From a virus: a stretch of DNA of 64,000 nucleotides. Shown here in pieces: positions 55,001-64,000 of this stretch. Made by a program: the position numbers and the translations under genes. Where the stretch lies: positions 17,123-81,122 of IMG/VR virus record IMGVR_UViG_3300041407_000094, one strand, 5' to 3'. The notes below the pieces were generated by a model. The model was not told the DNA's origin, did not search any database, and saw only the letters and a program-made list of their open reading frames with translations. Position 1 is the stretch's first letter. Each line of letters starts with the position of its first letter.

Positions 55001-55807
55001 TTATATAAGTGAGGCGTACACGCCACCATCACCAAGTGTGAAATCACTGTCGCCGTATCCAATACCGTACCCTGCACCATAACCATAAGTGCCGGACAAT
55101 AAATCTCCATAACCTTTAGCTCCCGGAACACCTTGGAATGCAAAGGCACCCCCTGAAATATATGTCCCATAGTTAACTCTTACACCAATCGGCTTAGGCA
55201 CAAATCTAGAAGGATATCCACTTGAATAACTTACATAAGTGAGGAGCACTGTTTCAAAGTTACTTAACTCTTTGCCAATAAGAAGGGTGTATGCAGCATC
55301 GCCTTCTTCAATCAGTTGGTTATTGTCACTACCAAACACAAAGTTAATAAACTCAAGTATTTGATTTGGTGTAGCATTGGTATTATTCTTTATAATCTTG
55401 GCTTTAATGAAAAGCCTATATTGTTCATCAGTTAGGAGTGTGTTACCAGCAAGAGGGTCATCAACGCCCCTATACGGACCACCAACAGATGAATTATCCA
55501 AATCACCAAAAGACTGAGCATCTGGATAGCCAAGGTAGGCGAAGTATGTCAAGAGAGCTGTATCAATAAGCTCTCTTGGTTGTCCTACGATATCACCAAC
55601 GATATCTAATTGAGCACCAACGGCAGTATCAATAGAGCGCTCTTGCATCAACTGACGGAAGACTTCTTGAAGTTCGATCTTCCCACCGAGGAGGAGTTGG
55701 AGATATTTGTCAAACGTAGGTGCAGACTCTTGGCGAAATTGTTCAGTCGTTCTAGATCTGGCAACTTCTAGATAATCTTCTATATTGAATAAATTGAGTT
55801 CTGACAT
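55001..55807 (-). CDS. DUF2612-like baseplate protein
   Basis: 268 residues. Residues 60-90 (QLDIVGDIVGQPRELIDTAL), then YRLFIKAKIIKNNTNATPNQ and a middle alpha/beta domain match DUF2612, a baseplate component of contractile-tailed phages. C terminus is Gly/Tyr-rich. Confidence 0.8.
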   Translation of the reverse strand: MSELNLFNIEDYLEVARSRTTEQFRQESAPTFDKYLQLLLGGKIELQEVFRQLMQERSIDTAVGAQLDIVGDIVGQPRELIDTALLTYFAYLGYPDAQSFGDLDNSSVGGPYRGVDDPLAGNTLLTDEQYRLFIKAKIIKNNTNATPNQILEFINFVFGSDNNQLIEEGDAAYTLLIGKELSNFETVLLTYVSYSSGYPSRFVPKPIGVRVNYGTYISGGAFAFQGVPGAKGYGDLLSGTYGYGAGYGIGYGDSDFTLGDGGVYASLI

Positions 55808-56899
55808 CTAGATTGGTCCCCAAAATAAGTGGTCCATCTGAAGGACGTCTTTAGTGAATAACTCAGTATTACCCGTCTGTAAGATTTTTACACCTTTCGG
55901 ACGGTATTCCTTGTAGAGTTTGAGAATATTTCTTTCGGCCAATAGCGCATCTGCACCATTATCAAACAGGTGGCAGTAAAGAGTTGTAAGTTTTCCTCTG
56001 TCTTTTGCTGGAAACCTTTCTCTAATACTTAGGTTTGTAATACCAACTTTCCAGTAAGTCTCGCCTTCATATTCAACTCGTAAGTAGTATAAGTTTCCCG
56101 GCTTACTGGGGTCAAAACCAGTTACTGCGCATCCCGGACAACCTCTCTTCTTTAAGTTAGAAGGTGTTGCATCCCATTCAGTTTTGCAGATTTGACACTC
56201 ACAAGACAAGTGGGTCTGAGAGTTTACATACTCCCCTGACACCTTTATTTGTTTTCCTTGTGAATCCAGACGGGCTTGTATTGATTCTAAATCAGACTTC
56301 TTAAGGTGAGAGCAATTGTAGCAACCATGTAATCTTATATGCAGTGGTATCTTACTGTCTTCATAACCACAAACATTGCACATGAAATCAATGTGAGATT
56401 TATGATTGGTGAAGTTAGACAGCAAGGTGAAGTCCTTACCCATAGCTCTAAGATCTTCAATTAATTCAAGGTGGCCTAATTTAGACTTCTCTTGTTTTTC
56501 AATTGCTCTGCAACCTTGGCAATAAAAAGTACCACATCTAAGGTAGCCAGCCGTGGTCATCCACTGGTAATTACACAGTGTGCAAACAGCATTAAACTTT
56601 TCTTTGGAGTTACGATACGGACCGAAAACTACGACATTCTTATCTTTAGCGTTAAGCTCTTCTTGAAGTTCTTCTAGTGGCACGATAGCCCGCCCTACAC
56701 ATCTTGCACAACGAGTACCCTTTACTAGATTACAAGGGGTGGCTTCCCAAGTATACCCACATACTGGACACAGGCATTCAATATCATGCCCAGATTTTGT
56801 AAACTCAGACATAATAATTACTGTGCTGCCCCTCAGTATTAACTCTTCTTGAAGCAGATCTTTTGTACAAACCCTATCCCAATCTAATATCTTAGCCAT
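55808..56899 (-). CDS. Zinc-ribbon repeat protein with GIY-YIG-like C terminus
   Basis: 363 residues. Four CxxC...CxxC zinc-ribbon units are spread over about residues 43-255 (CPVCGYTWEATPCNL, CTLCNYQW, CNVCGYED, CQICKTEWDATPSNL). The end (NLYYLRVEYEGETYWKVGIT, followed by IRERF) resembles the GIY-YIG/T5orf172 nuclease fold. This is the layout of phage homing-type endonucleases. It lies in sense inside the baseplate operon between the DUF2612 and J-like genes. A related gene is antisense at 58822. Confidence 0.72.
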   Translation of the reverse strand: MAKILDWDRVCTKDLLQEELILRGSTVIIMSEFTKSGHDIECLCPVCGYTWEATPCNLVKGTRCARCVGRAIVPLEELQEELNAKDKNVVVFGPYRNSKEKFNAVCTLCNYQWMTTAGYLRCGTFYCQGCRAIEKQEKSKLGHLELIEDLRAMGKDFTLLSNFTNHKSHIDFMCNVCGYEDSKIPLHIRLHGCYNCSHLKKSDLESIQARLDSQGKQIKVSGEYVNSQTHLSCECQICKTEWDATPSNLKKRGCPGCAVTGFDPSKPGNLYYLRVEYEGETYWKVGITNLSIRERFPAKDRGKLTTLYCHLFDNGADALLAERNILKLYKEYRPKGVKILQTGNTELFTKDVLQMDHLFWGPI

Positions 56900-56935
56900 C
56901 CTGTCAACCTTTAGTTAGCTCAGTAAAATATCAAA

Positions 56936-58375
56936 TCAAGTGATGATAATGTTTGAAGTGGATATTGAAGCAATCGAGTCAAAACTGACGGGAATGTTCG
57001 TGGTTCCACTCGGGCTGGGGCTTGTCCCAATGAATAAGCTATTCACTTCGTGTCCTTGGACCGAATTTATTGGGGTATATAACCTGCTGTAGATAACATC
57101 ATCTCCAGTTCCGAAATTGTCGATGAAGAACTGGGCAATCGAACTCTTGATGGCATCATTCCCATTAGCTGGGAAGTTCACATCAGTTGTGATATCCATA
57201 CTAATGTAGACTACAACCGGATTAGGACGAGAGAAACTAATATCATGAGCAAAACCTTGGACATCACTTATGCTTACAGTGGTGTTACCATAGCTCAAAA
57301 TACCAACAGGTTTGTTATCCCAAATAGCATTAGCAATGTCTGTAGACAAGCCACCGGAAACAATAGGAAGGAAGCTGTGGGCAGGGACACCATTACCGTC
57401 TACAACACTTGTATCATTCTCATAGATAGTAACTTCACTAACATTATCAAGATTGATAAGAGCAGAGTAGATAGCATCCAGTGTGTTAGTTGCACGATCA
57501 AACTTACCGTTACGAAAGCGTAGACGAAGTTGCTCGTCTGTCTCACGATCTTCACCGGGAGTAGCTGCAACAGGGTTGATTACACTATCCCAACCAAGCA
57601 TTGGTGTGAGGATGGTATCAATAGTGTTTGCAGGCTGTTCAATGATTCCAGATTCTACAGCAACAACTTCACCAACGGTACGTACTTTGTTAATGCCAAG
57701 ATTAACAGAAGTAGTAAAGTTTACAGTTTGGAAGATATCATTGCGATCAATTACAAGAGTCGTTCCAACAACAGAGGAGGTCAGTGTTGGGTGAGCACCA
57801 GCAATAACACTTTGCAATCCAGCCAAGATTTCAGCAACAGTAGCACTGGCATCAGATGTGTATGTGATGGTGTTAGAGGTTGTTGTATTGGCATATGTGA
57901 TGGTGTAAGCTGTGCTATTCTGTAATGTGACAACAGATACGGTTATACCACTAGCGCTGCTGGGAGATAGAGAAATAGCGCCAACTGTGGTGAATTGCTC
58001 ACCAGTAGTAGAGCTACTTACAGTTTGTCCTACAGGGATTAGCGTGTTAGTGTCGCCAGCAACTAGAATAGAAGAGGTGGTAAAGGTTTGTTCTTTGCGG
58101 GTAATGCCTGCGTATGCTACAAGGTTATCAAGAGCAATGCCTGTTGCGGAGTTTGGGTCAAAGGCTGCATATACTTCTTGAGCAGCTTCCCATAGGTCAG
58201 CCTCACTTGGAGCAGCTAGGGAGATGAGGCGACCTAGTGCGGAAGAGTCCGAGACGTCTACGTTATCTTGAGGCTGAACAAGGTCTTGAAAGAGTTGTAC
58301 AGCCAGCGCCCTGTCATCAGCAAGGATATCAGCTAGCCTTTTAATTACAAAACCGGCATCGGTCAAACCTGCCAT
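56936..58375 (-). CDS. Baseplate J-like protein
   Basis: 479 residues. DSSALGRLISLAAPSEADLW, GIALDNLVAYAGITR, PVGQTVSSSTTGEQF and the PGEDRETDEQLRLRFRNGKF block are the marks of baseplate J/gp47 family proteins, which form the wedge ring around the hub in contractile tails. Ordered next to gp46-like, as usual. Confidence 0.9.
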   Translation of the reverse strand: MAGLTDAGFVIKRLADILADDRALAVQLFQDLVQPQDNVDVSDSSALGRLISLAAPSEADLWEAAQEVYAAFDPNSATGIALDNLVAYAGITRKEQTFTTSSILVAGDTNTLIPVGQTVSSSTTGEQFTTVGAISLSPSSASGITVSVVTLQNSTAYTITYANTTTSNTITYTSDASATVAEILAGLQSVIAGAHPTLTSSVVGTTLVIDRNDIFQTVNFTTSVNLGINKVRTVGEVVAVESGIIEQPANTIDTILTPMLGWDSVINPVAATPGEDRETDEQLRLRFRNGKFDRATNTLDAIYSALINLDNVSEVTIYENDTSVVDGNGVPAHSFLPIVSGGLSTDIANAIWDNKPVGILSYGNTTVSISDVQGFAHDISFSRPNPVVVYISMDITTDVNFPANGNDAIKSSIAQFFIDNFGTGDDVIYSRLYTPINSVQGHEVNSLFIGTSPSPSGTTNIPVSFDSIASISTSNIIIT

Positions 58376-58385
58376 ATGATATCCT

Positions 58386-58760
58386 TTAATTTAATGGTTC
58401 AATTACGATAGGGGCTGTGACCTCTCCTGTGACAACACGGACGCTGAAAGAAAGAGAGTATTTACGATTTACAAAAGTGGAGTTGAAAGTTACTATTTCT
58501 TTCACCCCCTCTTCTGCAAGAATCTGTTGTTGGAAAATAAGATCAGCAGCAGCTTTAGAAGTTTGCTTCTGGCCCAGAAGTCTGGAAAAGTAGGGAACCC
58601 CGTAGACTGTATTAATAAACCACTCACCATAAAATGTGAGAAGTCTAATTTTCAAGCGCTGTCCAACCGTTTCGGTTAAGGGCTGGGTGGTTTCCTCTTT
58701 TCTCAGTGGGCCATTCCGCCAAATTATGTCCCAACTGGTGGAGTCTAATTTGAAGTCCAA
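58386..58760 (-). CDS. Baseplate gp46-like protein
   Basis: 124 residues. RLLTFYGEWFINTVYGVPYF and ILAEEGVKEIVTF match the Mu gp46-like family of small baseplate proteins. Immediately upstream of the J-like gene. Confidence 0.8.
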   Translation of the reverse strand: MDFKLDSTSWDIIWRNGPLRKEETTQPLTETVGQRLKIRLLTFYGEWFINTVYGVPYFSRLLGQKQTSKAAADLIFQQQILAEEGVKEIVTFNSTFVNRKYSLSFSVRVVTGEVTAPIVIEPLN

Positions 58761-58764
58761 AGTG

Positions 58765-58793
58765 TTGACTCCTTTTAAATAACTTGATATAAT
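58765..58793 (+). promoter_or_regulatory. Near-consensus promoter for the antisense gene
   Basis: TTGACT (58765-58770), 17-bp spacer, perfect TATAAT (58788-58793), then AAGGAAAAGAG before ATG 58822. It points against all surrounding genes. Confidence 0.75.
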
Positions 58794-58821
58794 CTTCTCT
58801 CATATTTTATAAGGAAAAGAG

Positions 58822-59802
58822 ATGAATTTTTACAAAGGTAATATTGAGGATTTAAGTCACGACAGCGTTTCACATAAAACGTTTGGTGAGAGCAGTCAAA
58901 TAACGGTTTTAGGTCATTTTCAAGAAGGCTACAAGAAAACTTATATTGTCAGATGTTCAATTTGTATAGAAGATCCTGAACTTTATCAGAAGGGCTTGTT
59001 TATGTGCTCAAGAACATACGTAAATGGACTTAAACTACCCTGCGGTTGTTCTTCTGTACCGAAGTGGAATGTTGATCAACAATATATCCGTGTACTGAGG
59101 GCTTGTTCTGAAATGGGATGTACTATAGTTACAGATTTTGATAAACTAAATTACGAAAACCAGTACACTAAAATTACTGTCTGCTGTAAGTTGCATGGAG
59201 AAAGGACTGTACCTATTGCATCTATAACTAGTAAAAGACGTTGCCGTAAATGTGTTCAGGAAGAATCTTCTCTGTCTCTTAGAAAACCTGACAACATTAT
59301 GATCCAAGGCTTTCTAGAATCAGGTGCTTTCCACCCAGAAACAATCTTTTATCGTAGCGAAAGGAAAACTTCACAAGGCTGTAAAAATTATTGGTGGGTT
59401 GATTGTCCGGTGTGTGGGTATTCCGGTGAAGCTATTAGTGGGGATCTAAAGAAAGGTAATCAGCCATGTCAATGTATAAAGAATCAAAGACAATCTTATA
59501 TTAATCTTGTATCCGATGGTGATCTTCCAGTTGCAATTAAGTTTGGTATTGCAAAGGATTTTAAATCAAGAATTCCACGGCAAAATAAGCGCTCAGTCTA
59601 TACCGTTACTAACTTAAAGGCTTGGGAATTTCCCACTAAAGAGTCTTGTATTTTAGCAGAACTTGAATGTAAACAAAGACTTAACTGTGGAATTCTACAA
59701 AGAGAAGAAATGCCTGATGGATTTAGTGAAACCACATATGTTTATAACTTAGATAAAATTTCTGAAATCTTTGAAAAACACGGTGGTGTCACTATTCACT
59801 AG
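58822..59802 (+). CDS. Antisense zinc-ribbon / GIY-YIG-like homing-type endonuclease
   Basis: 326 residues on the opposite strand to the whole baseplate block. Cys clusters at about 37-75 (CSIC...CGC), 119-149 (CCKLHGERTVPI...CRKC) and 194-220 (CPVCGYSGEAI...CQC) form ribbon-like units. The C-terminal AIKFGIAKDFKSRIPRQNKR is a GIY-YIG-like arm. Its TAG stop overlaps the spike gene stop tail-to-tail (CTAG). With its own strong promoter it looks like a self-contained mobile gene, related in layout to 55808. Confidence 0.72.
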   Translation: MNFYKGNIEDLSHDSVSHKTFGESSQITVLGHFQEGYKKTYIVRCSICIEDPELYQKGLFMCSRTYVNGLKLPCGCSSVPKWNVDQQYIRVLRACSEMGCTIVTDFDKLNYENQYTKITVCCKLHGERTVPIASITSKRRCRKCVQEESSLSLRKPDNIMIQGFLESGAFHPETIFYRSERKTSQGCKNYWWVDCPVCGYSGEAISGDLKKGNQPCQCIKNQRQSYINLVSDGDLPVAIKFGIAKDFKSRIPRQNKRSVYTVTNLKAWEFPTKESCILAELECKQRLNCGILQREEMPDGFSETTYVYNLDKISEIFEKHGGVTIH

Positions 59803-60584
59803 TTAGTACTCGGGCCAGATGTCCCAGAGCCTGTGGTCACGCCGGTATGTTTATGTAGATTAATATTAATACTATTAAGTACATAAGTACCGGTCTGAGT
59901 ATAATTTCCGACTTGAGTAATATTACCTTGAAAGGTCAAATCACCTATCCAAAGTGCCGAAGCTGCATCAACAGTCAAACTTGGAGTATTCAGATTCAAA
60001 CTAGTGGCAGCATTAATAGTAATGTCGGAACCTTCAATAATAATCGGCATGTTACTTGTTGTAATCCCAATACTACCATCAACTTTAATTCTAACTTCAG
60101 CCTCGACGCCACCTAAGTTACCAAAGATTACGGTATCTTTCGGATCATGAGTAAGAACATGCTTTGCTGGGTTATTCACAGCAACCCCGGGGGGTTGAAT
60201 ACCCGGAAGAAAGATGGCATCCCCCTTATCCATCTTGGCAAAGTTCATAGGACTTGCCGGTCTGCCGTTACCAGCCTTCCAACCATCCATGTTTCTCATA
60301 GAGAACATTGCTGTGCCAGTATCACCAACTTCAATTGGAAAAGTGAAGCCAGCTTTCTTGGACACTTGAAACGATACAGGAACACCGGGAATAACCGCAC
60401 GTTCTTTAACTGTACCATCTTGTTCTTTTTGGTTAATGGTAGGTTGTATATCCACCATTTGACCATTCAACCCATCTCTTACAGCAACCACAATACATGG
60501 GATGATGGTGTACTTATTGTTCATGAGACTATCAAAAGCTCCTGTCATAGTACTTTGAATAGCTGAGGTAACTTCTGCACTCAT
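59799..60584 (-). CDS. Baseplate spike protein (Gp138-like)
   Basis: 261 residues. The N-terminal oligosaccharide-binding-like part (MVDIQPTINQKEQDGTVKER, VEVGDTG-like IEVGDTGTAMF) is the Gp138_N fold. The C-terminal repeat-like beta region ends INLHKHTGV, where HxH could bind metal at the spike tip. It is the membrane-piercing part of the baseplate. Confidence 0.82.
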   Translation of the reverse strand: MSAEVTSAIQSTMTGAFDSLMNNKYTIIPCIVVAVRDGLNGQMVDIQPTINQKEQDGTVKERAVIPGVPVSFQVSKKAGFTFPIEVGDTGTAMFSMRNMDGWKAGNGRPASPMNFAKMDKGDAIFLPGIQPPGVAVNNPAKHVLTHDPKDTVIFGNLGGVEAEVRIKVDGSIGITTSNMPIIIEGSDITINAATSLNLNTPSLTVDAASALWIGDLTFQGNITQVGNYTQTGTYVLNSININLHKHTGVTTGSGTSGPSTN

Positions 60585-61483
60585 GATCCAGCCCCTTTCT
60601 GAACAACTTTCTCAAGACTTGATGCTTTGATGTCCGTATACCAAGTTGGCGAACGCCATCCGCCATAGTGTCTGAGAGAATCCACTTTCATCCAGCCTGT
60701 GATTAATGTATCTTCAAGATAAATAATATCACCAGCTTTAATATCTGGATTAAGAAGAATCCTCATCTGAATTCCGGGCTTCTTAGCCTTATCCTTTGCG
60801 GATCTACGTCTATCACCTGATACACGATAAGCTGTATCAACCAAACCTGTATATTGAGAAATCACATAAGCTTGTTGAAAGTTTTCTGTGGCAGCTCTAT
60901 CATTATTATGGACATACAAAACGTCATCATCTATCTGAGTGTCAAGTTGATACTTTTCAGCCAACTCATCTAACATCTCTTTAGGCGTACCCATCAAAGG
61001 GTAGCCATAAATGATTTCGTTGTTTAAGTTGGTGCCGTTATAAACACCTCTAGATACGCCGGGAAGATTCTTACGAATAGCTTCTGCAACATCTTTAACT
61101 GTTTGTCCCGGTGCAACTAGCTCAGAGAGTATCTGATGATTTAATTCCGTATAGCCAGCACCAAGCTGAAGCTGAGTAACAAGGTCCGTACCAGACTTAC
61201 GAGTACTTACATGGGTAACTTGTCCACCGAACAATCTTTTAGGACCACCAGTGTCCAGATAACCTGCACTGAAAACAGCAGCGGGGTAGTCGGTGTCTAG
61301 GAGTTTAATCTGTTCCCTTGAAAGATTATAAATCTCAATGGCCGCACTGTTGGTTTTCTTTTTGTTGTCCGTTGATTTAGATATATCAAAGGTTACTTGA
61401 AGATCTGTAATCTCTAGAGCTTCACCAGAGTTACTATCACCAACAATTAGGACATACTGGCGGTTTCTCTGGATTAAGTCCAT
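60581..61483 (-). CDS. Baseplate hub protein (gpD-like)
   Basis: 300 residues. LQVTFDISKSTDNKKKTNSA, IEIYNLS and the late GDIIYLED block resemble hub proteins that hold the spike in Pam3- and gpD-type baseplates. ATGA overlap with the spike gene. Confidence 0.75.
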   Translation of the reverse strand: MDLIQRNRQYVLIVGDSNSGEALEITDLQVTFDISKSTDNKKKTNSAAIEIYNLSREQIKLLDTDYPAAVFSAGYLDTGGPKRLFGGQVTHVSTRKSGTDLVTQLQLGAGYTELNHQILSELVAPGQTVKDVAEAIRKNLPGVSRGVYNGTNLNNEIIYGYPLMGTPKEMLDELAEKYQLDTQIDDDVLYVHNNDRAATENFQQAYVISQYTGLVDTAYRVSGDRRRSAKDKAKKPGIQMRILLNPDIKAGDIIYLEDTLITGWMKVDSLRHYGGWRSPTWYTDIKASSLEKVVQKGAGS

Positions 61484-61821
61484 TAATCTTCCTCTGGTGA
61501 ATATAAATAAAACAAATTATAATACTGATCAACAGACTCGGGATAAACCTTATATGGTTCACTAATGATATCAGCCTTCTCTTCCATCCAAATGAATCCA
61601 GTTAGAGGGAAGATTGCATAATCAAGGAACAAGGGATAGTTAGGAACTAAAGCCTCCCCCAATATGATTGGGTTGGAATCAGCATCATAAAGATTTATGA
61701 AATACAGTTCAGCCCTCTCATTATAAATGAACTCAAATATATAAGAGTCACCTTGAAAGGCTATTGTATAAGTATAGTAAGGATCACTAAACAAAGGCAT
61801 TGCTATATATTTATCAGCCAT
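61483..61821 (-). CDS. Baseplate plug-like protein (Pam3 gp18-like)
   Basis: 112 residues, beta-rich and Tyr/Phe-rich (YYTYTIAFQGDSYIFEFIYN). Position and composition fit the small baseplate plug/DUF6983 family. One-base overlap with the hub gene. Confidence 0.68.
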   Translation of the reverse strand: MADKYIAMPLFSDPYYTYTIAFQGDSYIFEFIYNERAELYFINLYDADSNPIILGEALVPNYPLFLDYAIFPLTGFIWMEEKADIISEPYKVYPESVDQYYNLFYLYSPEED

Positions 61822-62611
61822 TTTCCCTTGCCTGCCTTAGTGGGTCTGTGTCTTTAGGTGCATTCGTTCCCGCGTTAGGTCCATCTACCTCTTGAGGAGT
61901 GCTGTCCTGTTTACCTTTTGATGCTTTAGGGGCTGCTTTCTTTTTAAGAGATTCCTGTACATCTTTTGGGATTGTGGTCTTCTTCAAGAAAGCAAAAGTC
62001 ACTTGCTCAAAGGTGATATCACAATACAAACCATACCCTGTATTTGCATCTTCCTTAAAAGTAATCTTGGTCATTACAAGATTATTGATTACTTTACGAA
62101 GCAGAGTATTATCGTATTCAAACAAGCGGACAAGTTGAATGCTAGGATCGAATTGACCAGTCTTCTCGTTGAAGATAACGCCAGCGGTGAGGTCTACCAG
62201 AGCCTGACGAATCTGCTCCATAAGATCAGTACGTCTTGCGTCAACAATTACTTCAGGTGCACTATCGGACAGGAATTGACCAAGACTATCAGGAATAAAC
62301 TTCTTAAGAACACTTTGATCAGTAGAATTTACACTGACAGCATTAGGAGCTTCATTACTATTATAGGGAGAGTTACCATCCAAATCTTGGATTAGGTAAG
62401 TTCCTGTAGAGATATCTACACCCGTAATCACAGCACCAATTGTAAAAACTGGGTTACTTTTGATGTAGTGATCAGTGATATTTCCACCTAAAGCGACGGG
62501 ATGTTTGGTTACTTGTCCGCTGTAGTTTTGTGTATAGCTTGTTACAGCATCACAGTAGATCAGTCCCCCCTCTTGTACAGAGGAGTCACCCCAAGAAATT
62601 GCTAATGACAC
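61814..62611 (-). CDS. Dit-like phage tail protein
   Basis: 265 residues. The beta-rich N terminus and a helical middle (DARRTDLMEQIRQALVDLTA) match the Dit-like protein between tape measure and hub in this type of myovirus. The C-terminal 40 residues are Lys/Pro/Asp-rich and look disordered. Confidence 0.68.
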   Translation of the reverse strand: MSLAISWGDSSVQEGGLIYCDAVTSYTQNYSGQVTKHPVALGGNITDHYIKSNPVFTIGAVITGVDISTGTYLIQDLDGNSPYNSNEAPNAVSVNSTDQSVLKKFIPDSLGQFLSDSAPEVIVDARRTDLMEQIRQALVDLTAGVIFNEKTGQFDPSIQLVRLFEYDNTLLRKVINNLVMTKITFKEDANTGYGLYCDITFEQVTFAFLKKTTIPKDVQESLKKKAAPKASKGKQDSTPQEVDGPNAGTNAPKDTDPLRQARENG

Positions 62612-62621
62612 AGGTGCCTCC

Positions 62622-64000
62622 TTATTGTTTAACTGGGAACTGTACGTTCACTTGCTCAAAGGATTGAACAAACATATTTGCTACAGCTTCGCCAATAGCT
62701 TGAGCTTGTGCATTAGCATCCATGCCTTGTAGAGTAGACCCATCAACATTAACTTCAATATTGATTTCATTACTGTTGTTATTCACGATACCCATTGCTT
62801 TATCTTCAGCAGCAGCTTTAGCCATATCACCTTGGAGTGCATCGTAATCAGCAGCGTTATCGTATTGTGGTGACTTGGGGTCTTCGTACAGCGCCTTACC
62901 TCTAGCCTGTGCTCGGTCAATCGCTGCATCAGTACCATCATAAGTTTTGGTAGCTACTTGGTATGCCCAAGTAAGCGGTCTTTCCCAACCATTAACAAGG
63001 GGCTTTTCTGTAGAGCCTTTTGTATTATTCAACCACTCTTGAAACTCAGCAATCTTTGCCATTATCGCTGCAATTTCTTTTGCTGTGGCCTCAAGGGTAG
63101 GTAGAAAATCAAACTTAATTCCACCTATATCTGTGAACATTTGTTTGATAATTTGCCAATCTTGTACTAGTTGAGATGTTTTATCAATCCCTAGCCAATC
63201 AGCTACAACACTATCCTTACCTTCTAAAGCTCTCATAAACGATTGTGGAAAAAGGAGTAGATCATCGGCCCACTTAGTGGCCTCATTAAAGCCCTCAGCC
63301 AATCCCTTAACCAGAGTACCACTCTCACTCAATCCTGCGTTTAGTGTGCGAAAGATACGTGCAAAACCTTCTTCTACTCCTGAATTCGAAGCAACTACAG
63401 CTAGGTCATTTACGGAGTTTTGATAACGAGCTTGTTCAGCCTGAGACGCAGTAGAGGCCGCACCCAAAGCCCCGCCTGCATTAGCTCGTTGGGAAGCAGC
63501 AGCCCCCGCATATGTAAGGATGTCACTAGTAACTTTACCCTTCTTCATATCAGCAAGAAGTTGCTGGATGGCTTCGGCACCGGTTTTATTGCCACCAATT
63601 TGTTTTTGATAAGCCTCAGCGAATAGTGCTGTACCACCGGGCAATGCTTCTGCGATTTGGCCAGTTAATTCTTCAGACTGGAGTTTACCCTTACCCGCAA
63701 CTTGAGACAATGCACGAAACAAACGATTCTGAGTTGTCTTGTCAAGTTTGTTTACACGGGCAAGTTCAGCAAATCCAGAGAATACTTTCTGGCTTTCTTT
63801 TAAACCAATACCCGATCCAGTAAGACCTGAGATTAGTTTATTGTAATCGCCCGAAGCGTCAAGGAAATTGAAGCCCACACGGTTCGCTTCAGACCTCAAA
63901 TATTGGAAAGAATCTGAGCCTTGTTGTGCTGTTCCCCCGGCTTGCTGTACAACCGCTGACGTTTGCAACTGGGCAGAGACGACTTCTTGGTTACGCCTAT
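62622..64000 (-). CDS. Tape measure protein, partial (N-terminal part outside window)
   Basis: The frame is open to the window edge, so at least 459 codons including the stop are the C-terminal part; TTG 63968 is not a start. Helical, Ala/Gln-rich, with LTGSGIGLKESQKVFSGFAE and RLFRALSQVAGKGKLQSEEL, the tape measure N-terminal domain pattern. It sets tail length and is injected with DNA. Confidence 0.85.
   Translation of the reverse strand, partial: RRNQEVVSAQLQTSAVVQQAGGTAQQGSDSFQYLRSEANRVGFNFLDASGDYNKLISGLTGSGIGLKESQKVFSGFAELARVNKLDKTTQNRLFRALSQVAGKGKLQSEELTGQIAEALPGGTALFAEAYQKQIGGNKTGAEAIQQLLADMKKGKVTSDILTYAGAAASQRANAGGALGAASTASQAEQARYQNSVNDLAVVASNSGVEEGFARIFRTLNAGLSESGTLVKGLAEGFNEATKWADDLLLFPQSFMRALEGKDSVVADWLGIDKTSQLVQDWQIIKQMFTDIGGIKFDFLPTLEATAKEIAAIMAKIAEFQEWLNNTKGSTEKPLVNGWERPLTWAYQVATKTYDGTDAAIDRAQARGKALYEDPKSPQYDNAADYDALQGDMAKAAAEDKAMGIVNNNSNEINIEVNVDGSTLQGMDANAQAQAIGEAVANMFVQSFEQVNVQFPVKQ

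Noticed and set aside
1-64000. Stop codon reassignment to explain in-frame TGA/TAG
   Set aside because: TGA, TAG and TAA all end many well-supported genes, so no codon is globally reassigned.
1-64000. CRISPR array, insertion sequence or integrase
   Set aside because: No regular repeat-spacer pattern, no transposase-like gene and no recombinase motifs were found.

Overview
This window is a contiguous piece of a large, AT-rich genome of a virulent tailed phage, most likely a myovirus. The evidence is a phage replication and nucleotide module, a lysis cassette, and a contractile-tail baseplate set (tape measure, Dit-like, hub, spike, gp46-like, J-like and DUF2612-like proteins). No host chromosomal genes, integrase, repressor, rRNA or recognisable tRNA genes are visible. 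The host is probably a gammaproteobacterium. A close match to medium-chain-length polyhydroxyalkanoate (PHA) depolymerases of the Pseudomonas type, and a B12-dependent ribonucleotide reductase, fit a PHA-storing, aerobic, Pseudomonas- or Acinetobacter-like host, but this is inference.

Layout. (1) 1-10945, rightward: mostly very small genes joined by 1-8 nt stop/start overlaps, plus a dCMP deaminase, a truncated metallophosphoesterase, a PHA depolymerase homologue, two AP2/HNH-like proteins and a Walker-motif helicase. (2) 10946-11814: about 870 bp largely noncoding, with several hairpins, where rightward and leftward transcription converge. (3) 11815-29791, leftward: more than 60 small genes, many with their own sigma70-like promoter (TTGACA-like, 16-17 bp, TATAAT-like). 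They include a T4 DenV-like pyrimidine-dimer glycosylase, a protein with DNA polymerase A-like palm motifs, two DUF551-like proteins and several Cys-rich peptides. (4) 29792-30090: a divergent control region with AT-rich repeats between opposed promoters. (5) 30091-49097, rightward: primase-helicase, family-B DNA polymerase, ssDNA-binding protein, 5'-3' exonuclease, HNH nuclease, DEDD exonuclease, DUF3310, MazG-like protein, ThyX, and class II ribonucleotide reductase with a CWC-type Cys-rich protein. (6) 49207-64000, leftward: lysis genes (spanins, holin, SAR endolysin), tail fibre and tailspike genes, then baseplate genes up to a tape measure cut by the window end.

How it fits together. The replication block copies DNA with a self-contained primase-helicase and a PolB polymerase. 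dCMP deaminase, ThyX, RNR and the MazG-like protein reshape nucleotide pools. DenV repairs UV damage, and the PHA depolymerase could release stored carbon for phage production. Mobile-type genes are scattered through all modules: five AP2/HNH-like paralogues and two zinc-ribbon/GIY-YIG-like proteins, one of them antisense in the baseplate operon with a near-perfect promoter.

Most unusual signal. At four gene boundaries an intrinsic-terminator-like hairpin carries the -35 hexamer of the next promoter in its loop, with a -10 exactly 17 bp downstream (3794, 16306, 17952, 25324). Other promoters carry inverted repeats in the spacer or around the -10. Several small genes are interrupted by single in-frame stops or G-run frameshifts although their gene-to-gene overlaps are intact.
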